Source: Kofleriaceae bacterium
GTDB taxonomy: Bacteria; Myxococcota_A; Polyangia; Haliangiales; Haliangiaceae
Direction: 5' to 3'
Length of the DNA: 64,000 nt
Assembly: GCA_020633495.1 (NCBI GenBank)
Contig: JACKDR010000005.1
Span: forward strand, 33,501-97,500
Below are positions 36,891 through 50,909 of this stretch, piece by piece. How positions within the stretch are numbered: position 1 is the first letter of the stretch; every line of letters begins with the position of its first letter. The notes under the pieces were generated by a model. The model was not told the DNA's origin. It ran no database searches and worked only from the letters and a program-made list of their open reading frames with translations. The translations under genes and the position numbers were made by a program.

Positions 36891-39886
36891 TCGCCGCCCG
36901 ACTCGCCACGACCGGCCGCGGCCGCGCGGTCGCCGCGCTGCTCGCCGTGCTCGCGACCGCGGCGCTGGCGGCCTGCAACGTCAACCCGTACACGCTCGGC
37001 GGCGACGGCGACGGCGGCGTCATCGGCGACGACGCCGGCGGCCACGACGACGGCGGCGGGACGATCGACGCGCGGCCGCCCGCCGACGCGGCGCCCGACG
37101 CCTGCCTGCCCGCGCCCGAGAGCTGCAACACCGTCGACGACGACTGCGACGGCCAGACCGACGAGGACTTCAACCTCGACGCCGATCCCGAGCACTGCGG
37201 CGACTGCGCGACCTCGTGCGACTACACCCACGCGTTCGGCGTCTGCAACGCCGGCGCCTGCGAGCGCGGCGCGTGCGTGCCGGGCTGGGTCGACATCGAC
37301 GGCAACCCCGACGACTGCGAGTACTTCTGCATCCAGACCGGCGGCGGCGTCGAGGTCTGCGACGGCCGCGACAACGACTGCGACGGCCAGAGCGACGAGG
37401 GCTTCAACCTCGACAGCGACCCGAACAACTGCGGCACCTGCGGCCACGCCTGCAACCTGGTCCACGCCAGCGCCGCGTGCGACACCGGGCAGTGCGTCGT
37501 CGACGCCTGCGATCCCGGCTACGTCGACCTCAACCCGGCGGTGCCCGGCTGCGAGTACCTGTGCACGCCCAGCAACGGCGGCGTCGAGATCTGCGACGCG
37601 ATCGACAACGACTGCGACGGCGTCGTCGACGACGGCAACCCCGGCGGCGGCCAGGCCTGCGGCACCGACACCGGCGTGTGCACCGCCGGCACCACGGTGT
37701 GCTCGTTCGGCCAGCTGTTCTGCGTCGGCGGCAACGGCGGCGGCCCCGAGGTCTGCGACGGCATGGACAACGACTGCGACGGCGTCGACGACAACGGCTT
37801 CGACTTCGACAACGACCCCGCCCACTGCGGCGGCTGCACCGCGTGCACGGTCGCCCACGCCACCGCCGGCTGCGCCAGCGGCGGCTGCACCGTCGGCGCC
37901 TGCGACTTCGGCTGGCACGATCGCAACGGCCTGCCGGGCGACGGCTGCGAGAGCTTCTGCATCGCCACCGGCGCCGAGCTGTGCGACGGCGTCGACAACG
38001 ACTGCGACGGTCTGGTCGACGAGGGCTTCGACACCCAGACCGACGTCAACAACTGCGGCAGCTGCGGCAACGTCTGCGGCTTCGCCAACGCGACCGCGAC
38101 CTGCGACGCCGGCGCCTGCGCGATCGACGCCTGCGATCCCAACTTCTGGGACGACAACGGCCTGCCCGGCGACGGCTGCGAGTACGGCTGCGTCCTGACC
38201 AACGGCGGCGTCGAGACCTGCGACGGCCAGGACAACGACTGCGACGGCGTCATCGACGACGGCAACCCGGGCGCCAACCAGGTCTGCGGCACCACGACCG
38301 GCGCCTGCGACACCGGCCTGACCAGCTGCAGCAACGGCGCGATCGTGTGCGTCGGCGACACCGGCCCGACCAGCGAGACCTGCAACAACGTCGACGACGA
38401 CTGCGACAGCGGCGTCGACGAGGGCTACGACAAGCTCAACGACCCGCGCTACTGCAACAACTGCGCGGGCTGCAGCCTCGACCACGCGATCGCCGGCTGC
38501 TCGGCCGGCAGCTGCACGGTCCTGGCCTGCCTGTCGGGCTGGTTCGACGGCAACGGCCTGCCCGGCGACGGCTGCGAGCTCAACTGCACGCCGACCGGCC
38601 AGGAGGTCTGCGACGGCGTCGACAACGACTGCGACGGCCTGATCGACGACGCCGACCCCGGGCTGCTGACGCCCGGCAACTTCTGCGACCCGCAGGGCGA
38701 GTGCGCGGGGACGTCGCCGACCTGCACCGGCGCGACCGGCTGGGACTGCGTCTACGGCCCGACCGTCGAGGTCGACGGCAACGGCGACATCGTCGCCGAG
38801 GAGAGCCTGTGCGACGGCCTCGACAACGACTGCGACAGCCCCGACGGCGTGATCGGCGTCGACGAGGCCTACCCGCTCAAGGGCACGGCGTGCGCCGAGG
38901 ACGGCACGTTCGGCACCAGCCGCGAGCTGGGCATCTGCCGCGGCACCGGCAGCCTGGTGTGCAACGGCAGCCACGACGGCCTGGCCTGTGACGTCACCAG
39001 CGCCGGCGCGACGCCGGTCGCCGAGACCTGCAACAACGTCGACGACGACTGCGACGGCCACGTCGACGAGCCGTACGACGCCGGCGGCTACGCCGGCGTC
39101 CGCGACGTCGTCGTCGGGCCGGTCACGATCGGCGGCCAGGCGGTCGTCATGTACCGCTACGAGGCGTCGCGGCCCAACGCGACCGCGGCCAGCGCCGGCT
39201 TCGTCGAGACCCGCGCGTGCTCGGTGGCGGGGCGGCTGCCGTGGGCCGGCGGCGACCACGCCGAGGCCGACGCCGCGTGCAAGGCCGCCGGCATGCGCCT
39301 GTGCAAGGTCACCCGCAACGGCTCGGGCGTGATCACCGCCGACGAGTGGGGCCGCTTCTGCGAGGGCGCGGCGAACCGCACCTTCCCGTACGGCAACACC
39401 TACCAGGGCACGACCTGCAACGGCAGCGACTACGACCCGGTGCCGGGCGGCGTCAACGAGGACTTCGCGATCCCGACCGGCACGCTCGCCGGCTGTCAGT
39501 CGCAGGACCTCGGGCGCGATCTGTCGGGCAACCTCAAGGAGTGGACCGAGGATCCGCGCACGGTCGGCGGCCAGACGGTCTACACCCTGCGCGGCGGCTC
39601 GTACGACAACCACGCCGGCGGCCTCAGCTGCGACTTCGACCTCACCGTCGTGCCGTCGGACTACACGTTCGCCAACACCGGCTTCCGGTGCTGCGCGCTG
39701 TCGTGTCCGGCGGGCCAGTCGGAGTGCGGCGGCGCCTGCGTGAACCTCGCCACCAGCAACGCCAGCTGCGGCGCGTGCGGCCGGGCCTGCGGCGGCGGCG
39801 AGGCCTGCTCCAACGGCTACTGCTGCCCGGTCGGCAGCCGCGCGTGCGGCGATCAGTGCGTGCCCAACGCGTCGCCGTGCCCGTAG
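36887..39886 (+). CDS. Giant lipoprotein with ten MopE-type repeats and an FGE-like domain
   Basis: 999 residues. Lipobox ALAACNV at the N-terminus, an Asp/Gly linker, then residues about 70-740 with ten CNxxDDDCDG / CDGxDNDCDG motifs, each module ending in a Cys-rich sub-domain. Residues about 745-935 look like a formylglycine-generating-enzyme/sulfatase-modifying-factor fold (YRYEASRPNA, CKAAGMRLC, DEWGRFC, FPYGNTY, DLSGNLKEWTED, LRGGSYDNHAGG, GFRCC), though I cannot identify the active-site Cys pair, so it may be a binding domain of that fold. A final Cys-rich module ends in ASPCP. Start ATG at 36887 overlaps the previous stop. Probably anchored in the outer membrane and facing outward. 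Confidence 0.82.
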   Translation: MIAARLATTGRGRAVAALLAVLATAALAACNVNPYTLGGDGDGGVIGDDAGGHDDGGGTIDARPPADAAPDACLPAPESCNTVDDDCDGQTDEDFNLDADPEHCGDCATSCDYTHAFGVCNAGACERGACVPGWVDIDGNPDDCEYFCIQTGGGVEVCDGRDNDCDGQSDEGFNLDSDPNNCGTCGHACNLVHASAACDTGQCVVDACDPGYVDLNPAVPGCEYLCTPSNGGVEICDAIDNDCDGVVDDGNPGGGQACGTDTGVCTAGTTVCSFGQLFCVGGNGGGPEVCDGMDNDCDGVDDNGFDFDNDPAHCGGCTACTVAHATAGCASGGCTVGACDFGWHDRNGLPGDGCESFCIATGAELCDGVDNDCDGLVDEGFDTQTDVNNCGSCGNVCGFANATATCDAGACAIDACDPNFWDDNGLPGDGCEYGCVLTNGGVETCDGQDNDCDGVIDDGNPGANQVCGTTTGACDTGLTSCSNGAIVCVGDTGPTSETCNNVDDDCDSGVDEGYDKLNDPRYCNNCAGCSLDHAIAGCSAGSCTVLACLSGWFDGNGLPGDGCELNCTPTGQEVCDGVDNDCDGLIDDADPGLLTPGNFCDPQGECAGTSPTCTGATGWDCVYGPTVEVDGNGDIVAEESLCDGLDNDCDSPDGVIGVDEAYPLKGTACAEDGTFGTSRELGICRGTGSLVCNGSHDGLACDVTSAGATPVAETCNNVDDDCDGHVDEPYDAGGYAGVRDVVVGPVTIGGQAVVMYRYEASRPNATAASAGFVETRACSVAGRLPWAGGDHAEADAACKAAGMRLCKVTRNGSGVITADEWGRFCEGAANRTFPYGNTYQGTTCNGSDYDPVPGGVNEDFAIPTGTLAGCQSQDLGRDLSGNLKEWTEDPRTVGGQTVYTLRGGSYDNHAGGLSCDFDLTVVPSDYTFANTGFRCCALSCPAGQSECGGACVNLATSNASCGACGRACGGGEACSNGYCCPVGSRACGDQCVPNASPCP

Positions 39887-40078
39887 CCGGGCGCGGCGAC
39901 CGGTCCAACCACTCGGCCCGGGCCGCGTAGCGGCGTTCGCACCCGCGACGCCGTTGCGCAGCAAGGTGTTGCCGAGTGCAGCTCATCGACGCGATCCCGC
40001 CAGGCGATTTCAACCAGTTGCGATCGCCGCGGCGGTGGCACGGCGGATGCTCTGCTCGGGCTCGTCCCGAGAATCCCC

Positions 40079-40261
40079 ATGCTCAAGACTCCCGACCTCC
40101 GCTCCGACCCCCGCGCCGCCAGGATCCTGGCCAAGTCGATCTACCGGGAGCTGTCGTCCCAGGGGTACGACGAGAAGCAGATCGTCGCGCTCGCGACCGA
40201 GCTCATCAGCGAGGTCACGCGGCAGATCGCCTCGGACCAGCCGCAGGCGATCGCGCGCTGA
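40079..40261 (+). CDS. Small helical protein, function unknown
   Basis: 60 residues: DPRAARILAKSIYRELSSQG then YDEKQIVALATELISEVTRQ, two amphipathic helices with high third-position GC. Start ATG at 40079, stop 40259-40261, followed by a perfect hairpin at 40273. Not recognised as a known family, but compact and plausible; it resembles small basic helical proteins that are frequent in myxobacterial genomes. Confidence 0.6.
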   Translation: MLKTPDLRSDPRAARILAKSIYRELSSQGYDEKQIVALATELISEVTRQIASDQPQAIAR

Positions 40262-40272
40262 GCGCGCCTGGC

Positions 40273-40296
40273 GTGGTGCGCGACGCCGCGCACCAC
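40273..40296 (+). terminator. Hairpin after the small helical protein gene
   Basis: GTGGTGCGCG / CGCGCACCAC, 10-bp perfect stem with ACGC loop. A second smaller stem (GCGCG/CGCGC) follows at 40313-40326. No U-run, so termination is likely but unproven. Confidence 0.5.
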
Positions 40297-40445
40297 CCGC
40301 ACGCGTGTGCCCGCGCGCTGACGCGCGACGCGGCCTCGCGCCACGCGGTGTGACGGTCGGATCGCGGCGGCAACGCCGGATCTGACCCTTTTCGCGCCGC
40401 GGCAAATGCACTACGTTCCGCCCGCACTTTTCCCGGAGGAACGTG

Positions 40446-41459
<1,014 letters not shown>

Positions 41460-41466
41460 GGTGACC

Positions 41467-42684
<1,218 letters not shown>

Positions 42685-42737
42685 GACGCCGCGCCGCGGC
42701 CGGGAAGATCCCGAGCCGCGGCCGCTGTCACCGTGAC

Positions 42738-42763
42738 ACGGTCCGCGCCGGCGCGCGGACCGT
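42738..42763 (+). terminator. Hairpin after pgk
   Basis: ACGGTCCGCG / CGCGGACCGT, 10-bp perfect stem with a 6-nt loop. Overlapping it upstream is a palindrome TGTCACCGTGACA (42726-42738). No U-run. Confidence 0.5.
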
Positions 42764-42814
42764 CGGCCCCGACGGGACGGCGCTCCGGGCGTGACCTGGG
42801 CCGCGACCGCGGGG

Positions 42815-42826
42815 TACCATCGCCTC
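42815..42826 (+). promoter_or_regulatory. -10 box TACCAT, leaderless start of kinase gene
   Basis: TACCAT, then CGCCTC, then GTG at 42827. A candidate -35 (GTGACC at 42791-42796) lies 18 bp upstream. This gives the signalling gene its own promoter inside the glycolytic cluster. Confidence 0.5.
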
Positions 42827-45736
42827 GTGGGCCAACGCCGGGTGGCGATCATCGACCCGTCGGGTCGTCACGTGGAGGGTCTGTCCCGCGCCGCCCAGGA
42901 CGCGGGGCTGGCGGCGCGGCTCGCCCGCCCGCCCATCGCCGACGGCTCCCTCGGCGACGCCGACCTGGTGCTGGTGGCCGCCGGCGCCGCGTCGGGCCTG
43001 CCCGCGGTCGACGGCGGCGGCCCGCGCTGGGTCTTCGGCGACAGCGCCGACGCCGGCAAGCTCGCGGGCGCGGCGGTCGCCTGCGCCGCCGCCGGCGTCC
43101 TGGTCACGCCGACGACGCCGGCCGCGCTGACCGCGCTGCTGGCGCCCGACCTCGACAGCGACGAGGCCGAGCAGGCGCGGCTGCGCAGCCTGCTCGCGGT
43201 GTCGCTGCTCGACGACGACGCCACCGCGCCCCTGGTCGCGATCGCCGCCGCCTTCACCGCCGACGACTGCGTCCTGTGGTGGCGCGAGGGCGCGCAGATG
43301 ACCCCGCGCGGCGGCCGGGCCTCGCCCGACGACGGCTACCGCGCCCAGATCTCGGCGGCGGCGCGCGTCGCCGCCGCCACCGGCGCCACGACGATCATCC
43401 CCGGCGGCGACGGCGCCCGCAGCGTCATCGCGGCGGCGCTGCGCACCAGCGCCACCGAGGTCGCGGGCCTGGTCGCGGTGGTCGTCGACCACGCCCGCCG
43501 CTTCGGCCCGGCCGAGCGCGCCGACCTGCGCGCGCTCGCGGCCCGGATGACCCGCGAGCTGTCGCACCTGGCCGGCTACCGTCGCCTGGTCGCCGAGGAC
43601 GAGCGCCTGCGCGCCGGCAGCGTCCAGGACTCGCTGACCCAGGCCCTGACCCGCGCCGCGTTCGAGCAGACCGTCGCCAACGAGGTCGCGGCCGCCAACC
43701 GTCGCGGCGAGCCGCTGGCGCTGATGTTCGTCGACATCGTCGGGCTGCGCCGCATCAACCTGCAGCACGGCCACCGCGCCGGCGACGAGATCCTGGCCCA
43801 GGTCGCGGCCCGGATCCGCGCCCAGGTCCGCGGCACCGACATCCTCGGCCGCTTCGGCGGCGACGAGCTGGCGCTGCTGCTGATCAACGCCCCCGCCGAG
43901 CAGGCGCGCCTGGTCGCCGACAAGGTCGTGCAGCGGGTCACCGGCACGCCGATCGTCTTCGAGGACGCCGCGATCGCGATCGCGGTGCGCGCCGTGATCG
44001 CGCCGATCGATCGCGCCGAGCGCAGCGGCGAGGCCGCGTTCGCCCGCGCCCTCGCGATCCTGCGCGGCACCCGGCCCAACGCGGTCGCGATGATCCCGGC
44101 CGACGCCCGCGCGCCCGACGGCGAGATGCCGCTCGAGCACGCCGCCTTCGGCGTCGGCGTCACGCTCGGCGGCACCTACCGGATCCTCCACGAGCTGTCG
44201 CGCGGCGCGATGGGCGTGGTCTACCGCGGCGAGGACATCGGCCTCGGCCGCCCGGTCGCGATCAAGGTGCTGCGCTCGGATCTCGCCCAGGACGCCGAGC
44301 TGGTGACCCGGTTCCGCGCCGAGGCCGCGATGCTGGCGTCGCTGCACCACCCCAACCTGGTCCAGGTCTACGCGCTCGGCGAGCACGGCGGCGACGTCTA
44401 CTTCGTCATGGAGATGGTCGAGGGCCAGCCGCTGTCGGAGGTCCTGAAGTCGGCGATCGAGCGCGGCGAGTGGCTGCCGCTGGCCGCGGTCGCGCAGATC
44501 TGCATGGAGGTCGCGGACGCCCTCGACACGATGCACCAGGTCGGCGTCATCCACCGCGACGTCAAGCCGGGCAACGTCCTGCTCGACCGCGAGCGCGGCC
44601 GCGCCGTGCTGGTCGACGTCGGCGTCGCCACCAAGGCCGGCCAGCGCGGCGAGGGCGCCGGCACCCCCGGGTTCGCCGCGCCCGAGTCGTTCACCGAGGG
44701 CGGCGAGTCGCCGTCGACCGACGTCTACGGGCTCGCCGCCACGATCTACTGCATGCTGACCGGCCACACCCCGTTCGGCTCGGGGCAGGTCATGCAGGTC
44801 GTGACCCGCCAGCTCAACGACGCGCTGACGCCGCCGTCGCGCGACCGGGCGATCCTCAGCTCCGCGGTCGACGAGGTCATGGCCAAGGCGCTCGATCCGC
44901 TGCCGCGCAAGCGCTTCGCCTCGGCGGCGGCGTTCGCGGTCGCCCTGGCGCGCGCGCTCGACCGCATCCGCGAGGACGAGCCGGCGCCCGACGCCGCCGG
45001 CCCGGCGGCCGGCGACCTCGACCTGGCGCCGTCGTCGTCGAAGGCGCGGTCGGCCACCGCGCAGGCGCCCGCCGAGGTCGCGGTCGCGCTGGTCACCGAG
45101 GTCTTGCCGGTCGGCCTGGTCGCCGCCGATCCGGTGGCGCCGCCGGTGGTGCGGCGGCCGGCGTCGCCGTCGTCGCCGCCGCGCCCGCTCGAGGGCGATC
45201 TGCGCGGCGCCCACTTCCGGGTCGCGGCGCGCGGCATCTCGGCCCGCCTCGGCGGCGCCGCGCTGCGCAACCTCGTCGAGGCCAGCCCGCTGCTGGCGCG
45301 GGTGCTGTCGCCGTCGCTGCCCGCGCTGGGCTGGGAGCCCATCGGCGCGTTCCTCGAGCTGCTCGACGCCGCGGCCCCGTACATGCCGCCCGACGAGCTG
45401 GCGCGGATGACCGGGCGGGCGACGATCCACGCCACCTTCGCCCGCTTCTTCGGCGCCAACCCCGCGTCGCTGCCGGTCGAGACCGTCATGCGCGCGGCGC
45501 CCGCGTTCTGGGGCCGGTACCACACCTGGTCCCGGCTGACCCCGGCGCTCGGCGCCCAGCGCCACACCGAGCTGCTCCTGCAGCAGCCGACCGCGGTCCC
45601 CGCGCTGTGCGCGATGGTCCGGTCGCAGCTGACCCGCGTCGCCGAGCTCGCCGGCGGCACCGACGTCGAGGTCGAGCACGGCATGTGCCTGGCGCTCGGC
45701 CACGCCGAGTGCCGCTTCGTGATCACCTGGAAGTAG
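42827..45736 (+). CDS. GGDEF-type domain fused to a Ser/Thr protein kinase and a C-terminal DUF2378-like domain
   Basis: 969 residues from GTG at 42827 (or 981 from GTG at 42791). Residues about 115-240 look like a GAF-type sensor after a degenerate N-terminus. Residues about 270-430 are a GGDEF domain whose active-site loop reads RFGGDELALLL (Leu at the fifth position). Residues about 447-710 are a Hanks-type kinase: SRGAMGVVYRG (Gly loop), VAIKVL, HRDVKPGN, then DVG in place of DFG, and TPGFAAPE. A Pro/Ala linker leads to residues about 790-969, which resemble the myxobacterial DUF2378/TIGR02265 domain and end in CLALGHAECRFVITW. It could link c-di-GMP to phosphorylation. It sits between pgk and tpiA. 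Confidence 0.85.
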   Translation: MGQRRVAIIDPSGRHVEGLSRAAQDAGLAARLARPPIADGSLGDADLVLVAAGAASGLPAVDGGGPRWVFGDSADAGKLAGAAVACAAAGVLVTPTTPAALTALLAPDLDSDEAEQARLRSLLAVSLLDDDATAPLVAIAAAFTADDCVLWWREGAQMTPRGGRASPDDGYRAQISAAARVAAATGATTIIPGGDGARSVIAAALRTSATEVAGLVAVVVDHARRFGPAERADLRALAARMTRELSHLAGYRRLVAEDERLRAGSVQDSLTQALTRAAFEQTVANEVAAANRRGEPLALMFVDIVGLRRINLQHGHRAGDEILAQVAARIRAQVRGTDILGRFGGDELALLLINAPAEQARLVADKVVQRVTGTPIVFEDAAIAIAVRAVIAPIDRAERSGEAAFARALAILRGTRPNAVAMIPADARAPDGEMPLEHAAFGVGVTLGGTYRILHELSRGAMGVVYRGEDIGLGRPVAIKVLRSDLAQDAELVTRFRAEAAMLASLHHPNLVQVYALGEHGGDVYFVMEMVEGQPLSEVLKSAIERGEWLPLAAVAQICMEVADALDTMHQVGVIHRDVKPGNVLLDRERGRAVLVDVGVATKAGQRGEGAGTPGFAAPESFTEGGESPSTDVYGLAATIYCMLTGHTPFGSGQVMQVVTRQLNDALTPPSRDRAILSSAVDEVMAKALDPLPRKRFASAAAFAVALARALDRIREDEPAPDAAGPAAGDLDLAPSSSKARSATAQAPAEVAVALVTEVLPVGLVAADPVAPPVVRRPASPSSPPRPLEGDLRGAHFRVAARGISARLGGAALRNLVEASPLLARVLSPSLPALGWEPIGAFLELLDAAAPYMPPDELARMTGRATIHATFARFFGANPASLPVETVMRAAPAFWGRYHTWSRLTPALGAQRHTELLLQQPTAVPALCAMVRSQLTRVAELAGGTDVEVEHGMCLALGHAECRFVITWK

Positions 45737-45764
45737 CGCGCACCGACGGGGCCGGGCCTCGTGC

Positions 45765-45777
45765 TAGCCTGCGCGCC
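45765..45777 (+). promoter_or_regulatory. Possible -10 TAGCCT before tpiA
   Basis: TAGCCT at 45765-45770 is 7 nt from the ATG at 45778; no Shine-Dalgarno sequence lies between. Confidence 0.35.
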
Positions 45778-46542
<765 letters not shown>

Positions 46543-46769
46543 GCCGGGCCGCCGGGCGCCGGCGTGGCCCGGGGCGTCGGCCACCATGGGCCGGGACAGG
46601 CCCCAGCAGGCCCCAGGCAGGCCCCGGACAGGCACCCCGGGCCCCGGCGCCGCCACCGGGGTCGGGGCGGCGCCGCGCCGTCCGGGGCAACCCCCTGGAT
46701 CCCCAGCCGAAACCGTAGCCGCTGGGGACACTTGCAAGGCCCGGCTGGCTGGGCTAGAACCCAGCGCCT
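46543..46769 (+). promoter_or_regulatory. tpiA-secG intergenic region with promoter and CAGGCCCC repeats
   Basis: Contains three closely spaced CAGGCCCC units around 46593-46631 and a promoter for secG: -35 TTGCAA (46732-46737), 17-bp spacer, -10 TAGAAC (46755-46760). The ATG at 46770 is 9 bp beyond the -10, so the transcript would be nearly leaderless; no Shine-Dalgarno sequence is visible. Confidence 0.5.
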
Positions 46770-47536
46770 ATGTCCACGCTGATCAACTTCCTGCACGTCA
46801 TGGTGTGCCTGGTGCTGATCGCCGTCGTGCTCCTGCAGCCCGGTAAGGGCGGCATGGGCGGCGCGTTCGGCGGCGCCAACGCCCAGACGGTGTTCGGAAG
46901 CGGTGGCGCCTCCGTGTTCCTGCGCCGCCTGACCGCCGGTGCCGCGGTCGTGTTCATGATGACGTCGATCATCCTCGCGTACATCGCGTCGAACGACGCC
47001 GGCGACGCGCTGAAGAAGTACAGCGCGCAGCAGACCGCCGCGAAGAAGCGCAAGACCGCCGCCGAGCAGCGCGCGCTCGAGGATCAGGACGCCGGCGTGG
47101 ACGACGGCACCGTGACCCCGCCCGCGGTCGACGGCACCGGCCCCACCGGCGCCGACGTCAACGACGGCGACACCGGCGCCGACGAGACCGACCACGGCGA
47201 CGTGGCCCCGGGCACCGAGCCCGGCGCGCCCGCGCCGGGCGCCGCCGAGGTCCCGGCCGAGGTGACCGCGCCCGCCACGGCGCCGGCGCCCGCCGCCGAC
47301 AAGCCCGCGCCCGCCGCCGCGCCGACCAAGCCGGCGCCCGCCGCCGACAAGCCTGCCCCCGCCGCCGCGCCGGCCAAGCCCGCCGCCGACAAGCCGGCGC
47401 CCGCCGCCGACAAGCCCGCCGCCGCGCCGGCCAAGCCCGCCGCCGACAAGCCCGCCTCGGCCCAGCCGACCCCGACGGTCCAGCCGCCGCCGGCGTCGGC
47501 CACGTCCGCGGATCCCGCGGGGAGCGCCGGCGCGCA

Positions 47537-47540
<4 letters not shown>
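46770..47540 (+). CDS. secG: SecG with long Pro/Ala/Lys-rich C-terminal extension
   Basis: 256 residues. Residues 1-72 are a normal SecG: helix LINFLHVMVCLVLIAVVLLQ, the conserved GKGGMGGAFGG loop, FGSGGASVFLRRLTAG and the second helix. Bacterial SecG is usually about 75-130 residues; here a further 180 residues follow, first acidic (DDGTVTPPAVDGTG, GDTGADETDHG) and then repeats of KPAPAAAP/PAADKPA. The tail is expected to be disordered and in the cytoplasm or periplasm depending on topology. SecG assists SecYEG-driven export. Its stop overlaps the GTG of dapF (GTGA). Confidence 0.9.
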
Positions 47541-48463
<923 letters not shown>

Positions 48464-48503
48464 TCGCGCGGGCCCGGAAGCGGCCCGTGGCGGCCGCGAC
48501 CGG

Positions 48504-49604
<1,101 letters not shown>

Positions 49605-49650
49605 CAGCAGGCGGTCATCCACCGCCGGCCGGCATCTTCCCACACGCCTC

Positions 49651-50295
49651 TCACAGATTCCGCATCGCCCGCAGCGCCTGGCGCAGCAGGTCCTCGACCG
49701 CCGATCCCTCCTCGACCGGCAGCTCGGCCAGCACCGGGTCGATCTCGGCCGGCTTCCAGCCCATCCCGGCCAGGGCCTGGGCGACCTGGTCGAGCAGCGG
49801 GTGGCGGCGCCGCGCGCCGGCCACGGCGCCGGCCCCGGCCGGCTGGGCCGCCGGCCGCAGCGTGCCGTCGGCGCCCCAGGTCAGGAGCTTCATCTCGCAC
49901 TTGTCGCGCAGCTCGACCACGAGCAGCTCGGCGGTCTTCTTGCCGACGCCCTTGATCCGGGTCAGCCCGGCGACGTCCTCGCGGGCGATCAGCTCGGCGA
50001 TGCCCCGCGGGTCGTGGCCGCCCGACAGGATGCCCACCGCCGACGACGGCCCGACGTTCTTGACCGTGATCAGCAGGTCGAAGATGTCGCGCTCCTGCGC
50101 CGACCCGAACCCGTACAGCGCGATCTCGGTCTCGCGCACGGCGGTGAAGATCTGCAGCGTCACGCGCTCGCCCAGCGCCGGCAGCCCGACCAGCGTGTGG
50201 CCCGAGCAGATGACCTCGTAGCCGACGCCGCCGCAGTCGACGATGACCCGCGTGCCGTCGCGCTCGACGAGGGTGCCGTGCAGCCGCCCGATCAT
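49651..50295 (-). CDS. ruvA: Holliday junction DNA helicase subunit RuvA
   Basis: 214 residues. N-terminal OB fold (MIGRLHGTLVERDGTRVIVD), two helix-hairpin-helix motifs (LLITVKNVGPSSAVGIL and LTRIKGVGKKTAELLVVEL) and a C-terminal three-helix domain for RuvB contact. ATG at 50295 overlaps the ruvC stop (ATGA). The linker is Ala/Gly-rich and longer than usual. Confidence 0.97.
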   Translation of the reverse strand: MIGRLHGTLVERDGTRVIVDCGGVGYEVICSGHTLVGLPALGERVTLQIFTAVRETEIALYGFGSAQERDIFDLLITVKNVGPSSAVGILSGGHDPRGIAELIAREDVAGLTRIKGVGKKTAELLVVELRDKCEMKLLTWGADGTLRPAAQPAGAGAVAGARRRHPLLDQVAQALAGMGWKPAEIDPVLAELPVEEGSAVEDLLRQALRAMRNL

Positions 50296-50831
50296 GGTCG
50301 CGGCGACACTACCGCAGGCACGACCCGCGCGGCACCGTCGGTGGCGGCCGCGCGCGCGTGGGTGATCGCCACCGCCAGCGCGTCGGCGGCGTCGGCGCGC
50401 GGCGCCGCGCCCAGGCCGAGCAGCGCCTGGACCATGCGGGCGACCTGGTCCTTCTCGGCGCGGCCCCGCCCCACCACCGCCTTCTTGACCACCGGCGCCG
50501 GGTACGACGCCACCGGCAGCGCCGCCAGCCCGACCACCGCCAGGGCCATGCCGCGGGCCTGGGCCAGCGCCAGCGCCGACCGCGCGTTGATGCGGCTGAA
50601 GACGTCCTCGATCGCGACCTCGTGCGGGCGCAGCTCGTCGAGGACCTCGCCGAGCGAGCGCGCGATCTCGCCGAGCCGCCGCTCCATGGCCCAGTCGGCG
50701 GGCGCGGTGAGCACCCCGCACTCGACGTAGGTGAGCTGGCCGGCGGCGACCGTGACCAGGCCGTAGCCGCAGATGCGGCTGCCGGGGTCGATGCCCAGCA
50801 CGCGGCGCGGGCCGATGCGCAGACCGGTCAC
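50292..50831 (-). CDS. ruvC: Holliday junction resolvase RuvC
   Basis: 179 residues from GTG at 50831. Catalytic residues: Asp in VLGIDPGSRICGYG, Glu in VAIEDVFSRINARSAL, and Asp/His-type residues in PRADAADALAVAITHA. It cuts Holliday junctions that RuvAB moves. Gene order ruvC-ruvA-ruvB with coupled starts is canonical. A TACGAG box lies 5 nt before the GTG, but a GGGAGC stretch could also serve as ribosome site. Confidence 0.95.
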   Translation of the reverse strand: MTGLRIGPRRVLGIDPGSRICGYGLVTVAAGQLTYVECGVLTAPADWAMERRLGEIARSLGEVLDELRPHEVAIEDVFSRINARSALALAQARGMALAVVGLAALPVASYPAPVVKKAVVGRGRAEKDQVARMVQALLGLGAAPRADAADALAVAITHARAAATDGAARVVPAVVSPRP

Positions 50832-50909
50832 GCTCCCTCGTACCACGGCCCTCCCACGTCGCGCCCCTTCTTGGCGCCCACCGGGCCGCGCCGGCCCGCC
50901 GCGCGGCCG

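Noticed and set aside
33674..39886. 2070-codon plus-strand frame overlapping both giant genes
   Set aside because: In the first gene it is out of frame with the vWA and MopE motifs; it only becomes in-frame with the second gene after 36887. No frameshift is needed to explain either gene.
36185..39964. 1259-codon open frame on the minus strand opposite the giant surface genes
   Set aside because: No domain, Arg/Ala/Val/Asp-rich translation and third-position GC favour the plus-strand MopE genes; long antisense frames are expected where stop codons are rare.
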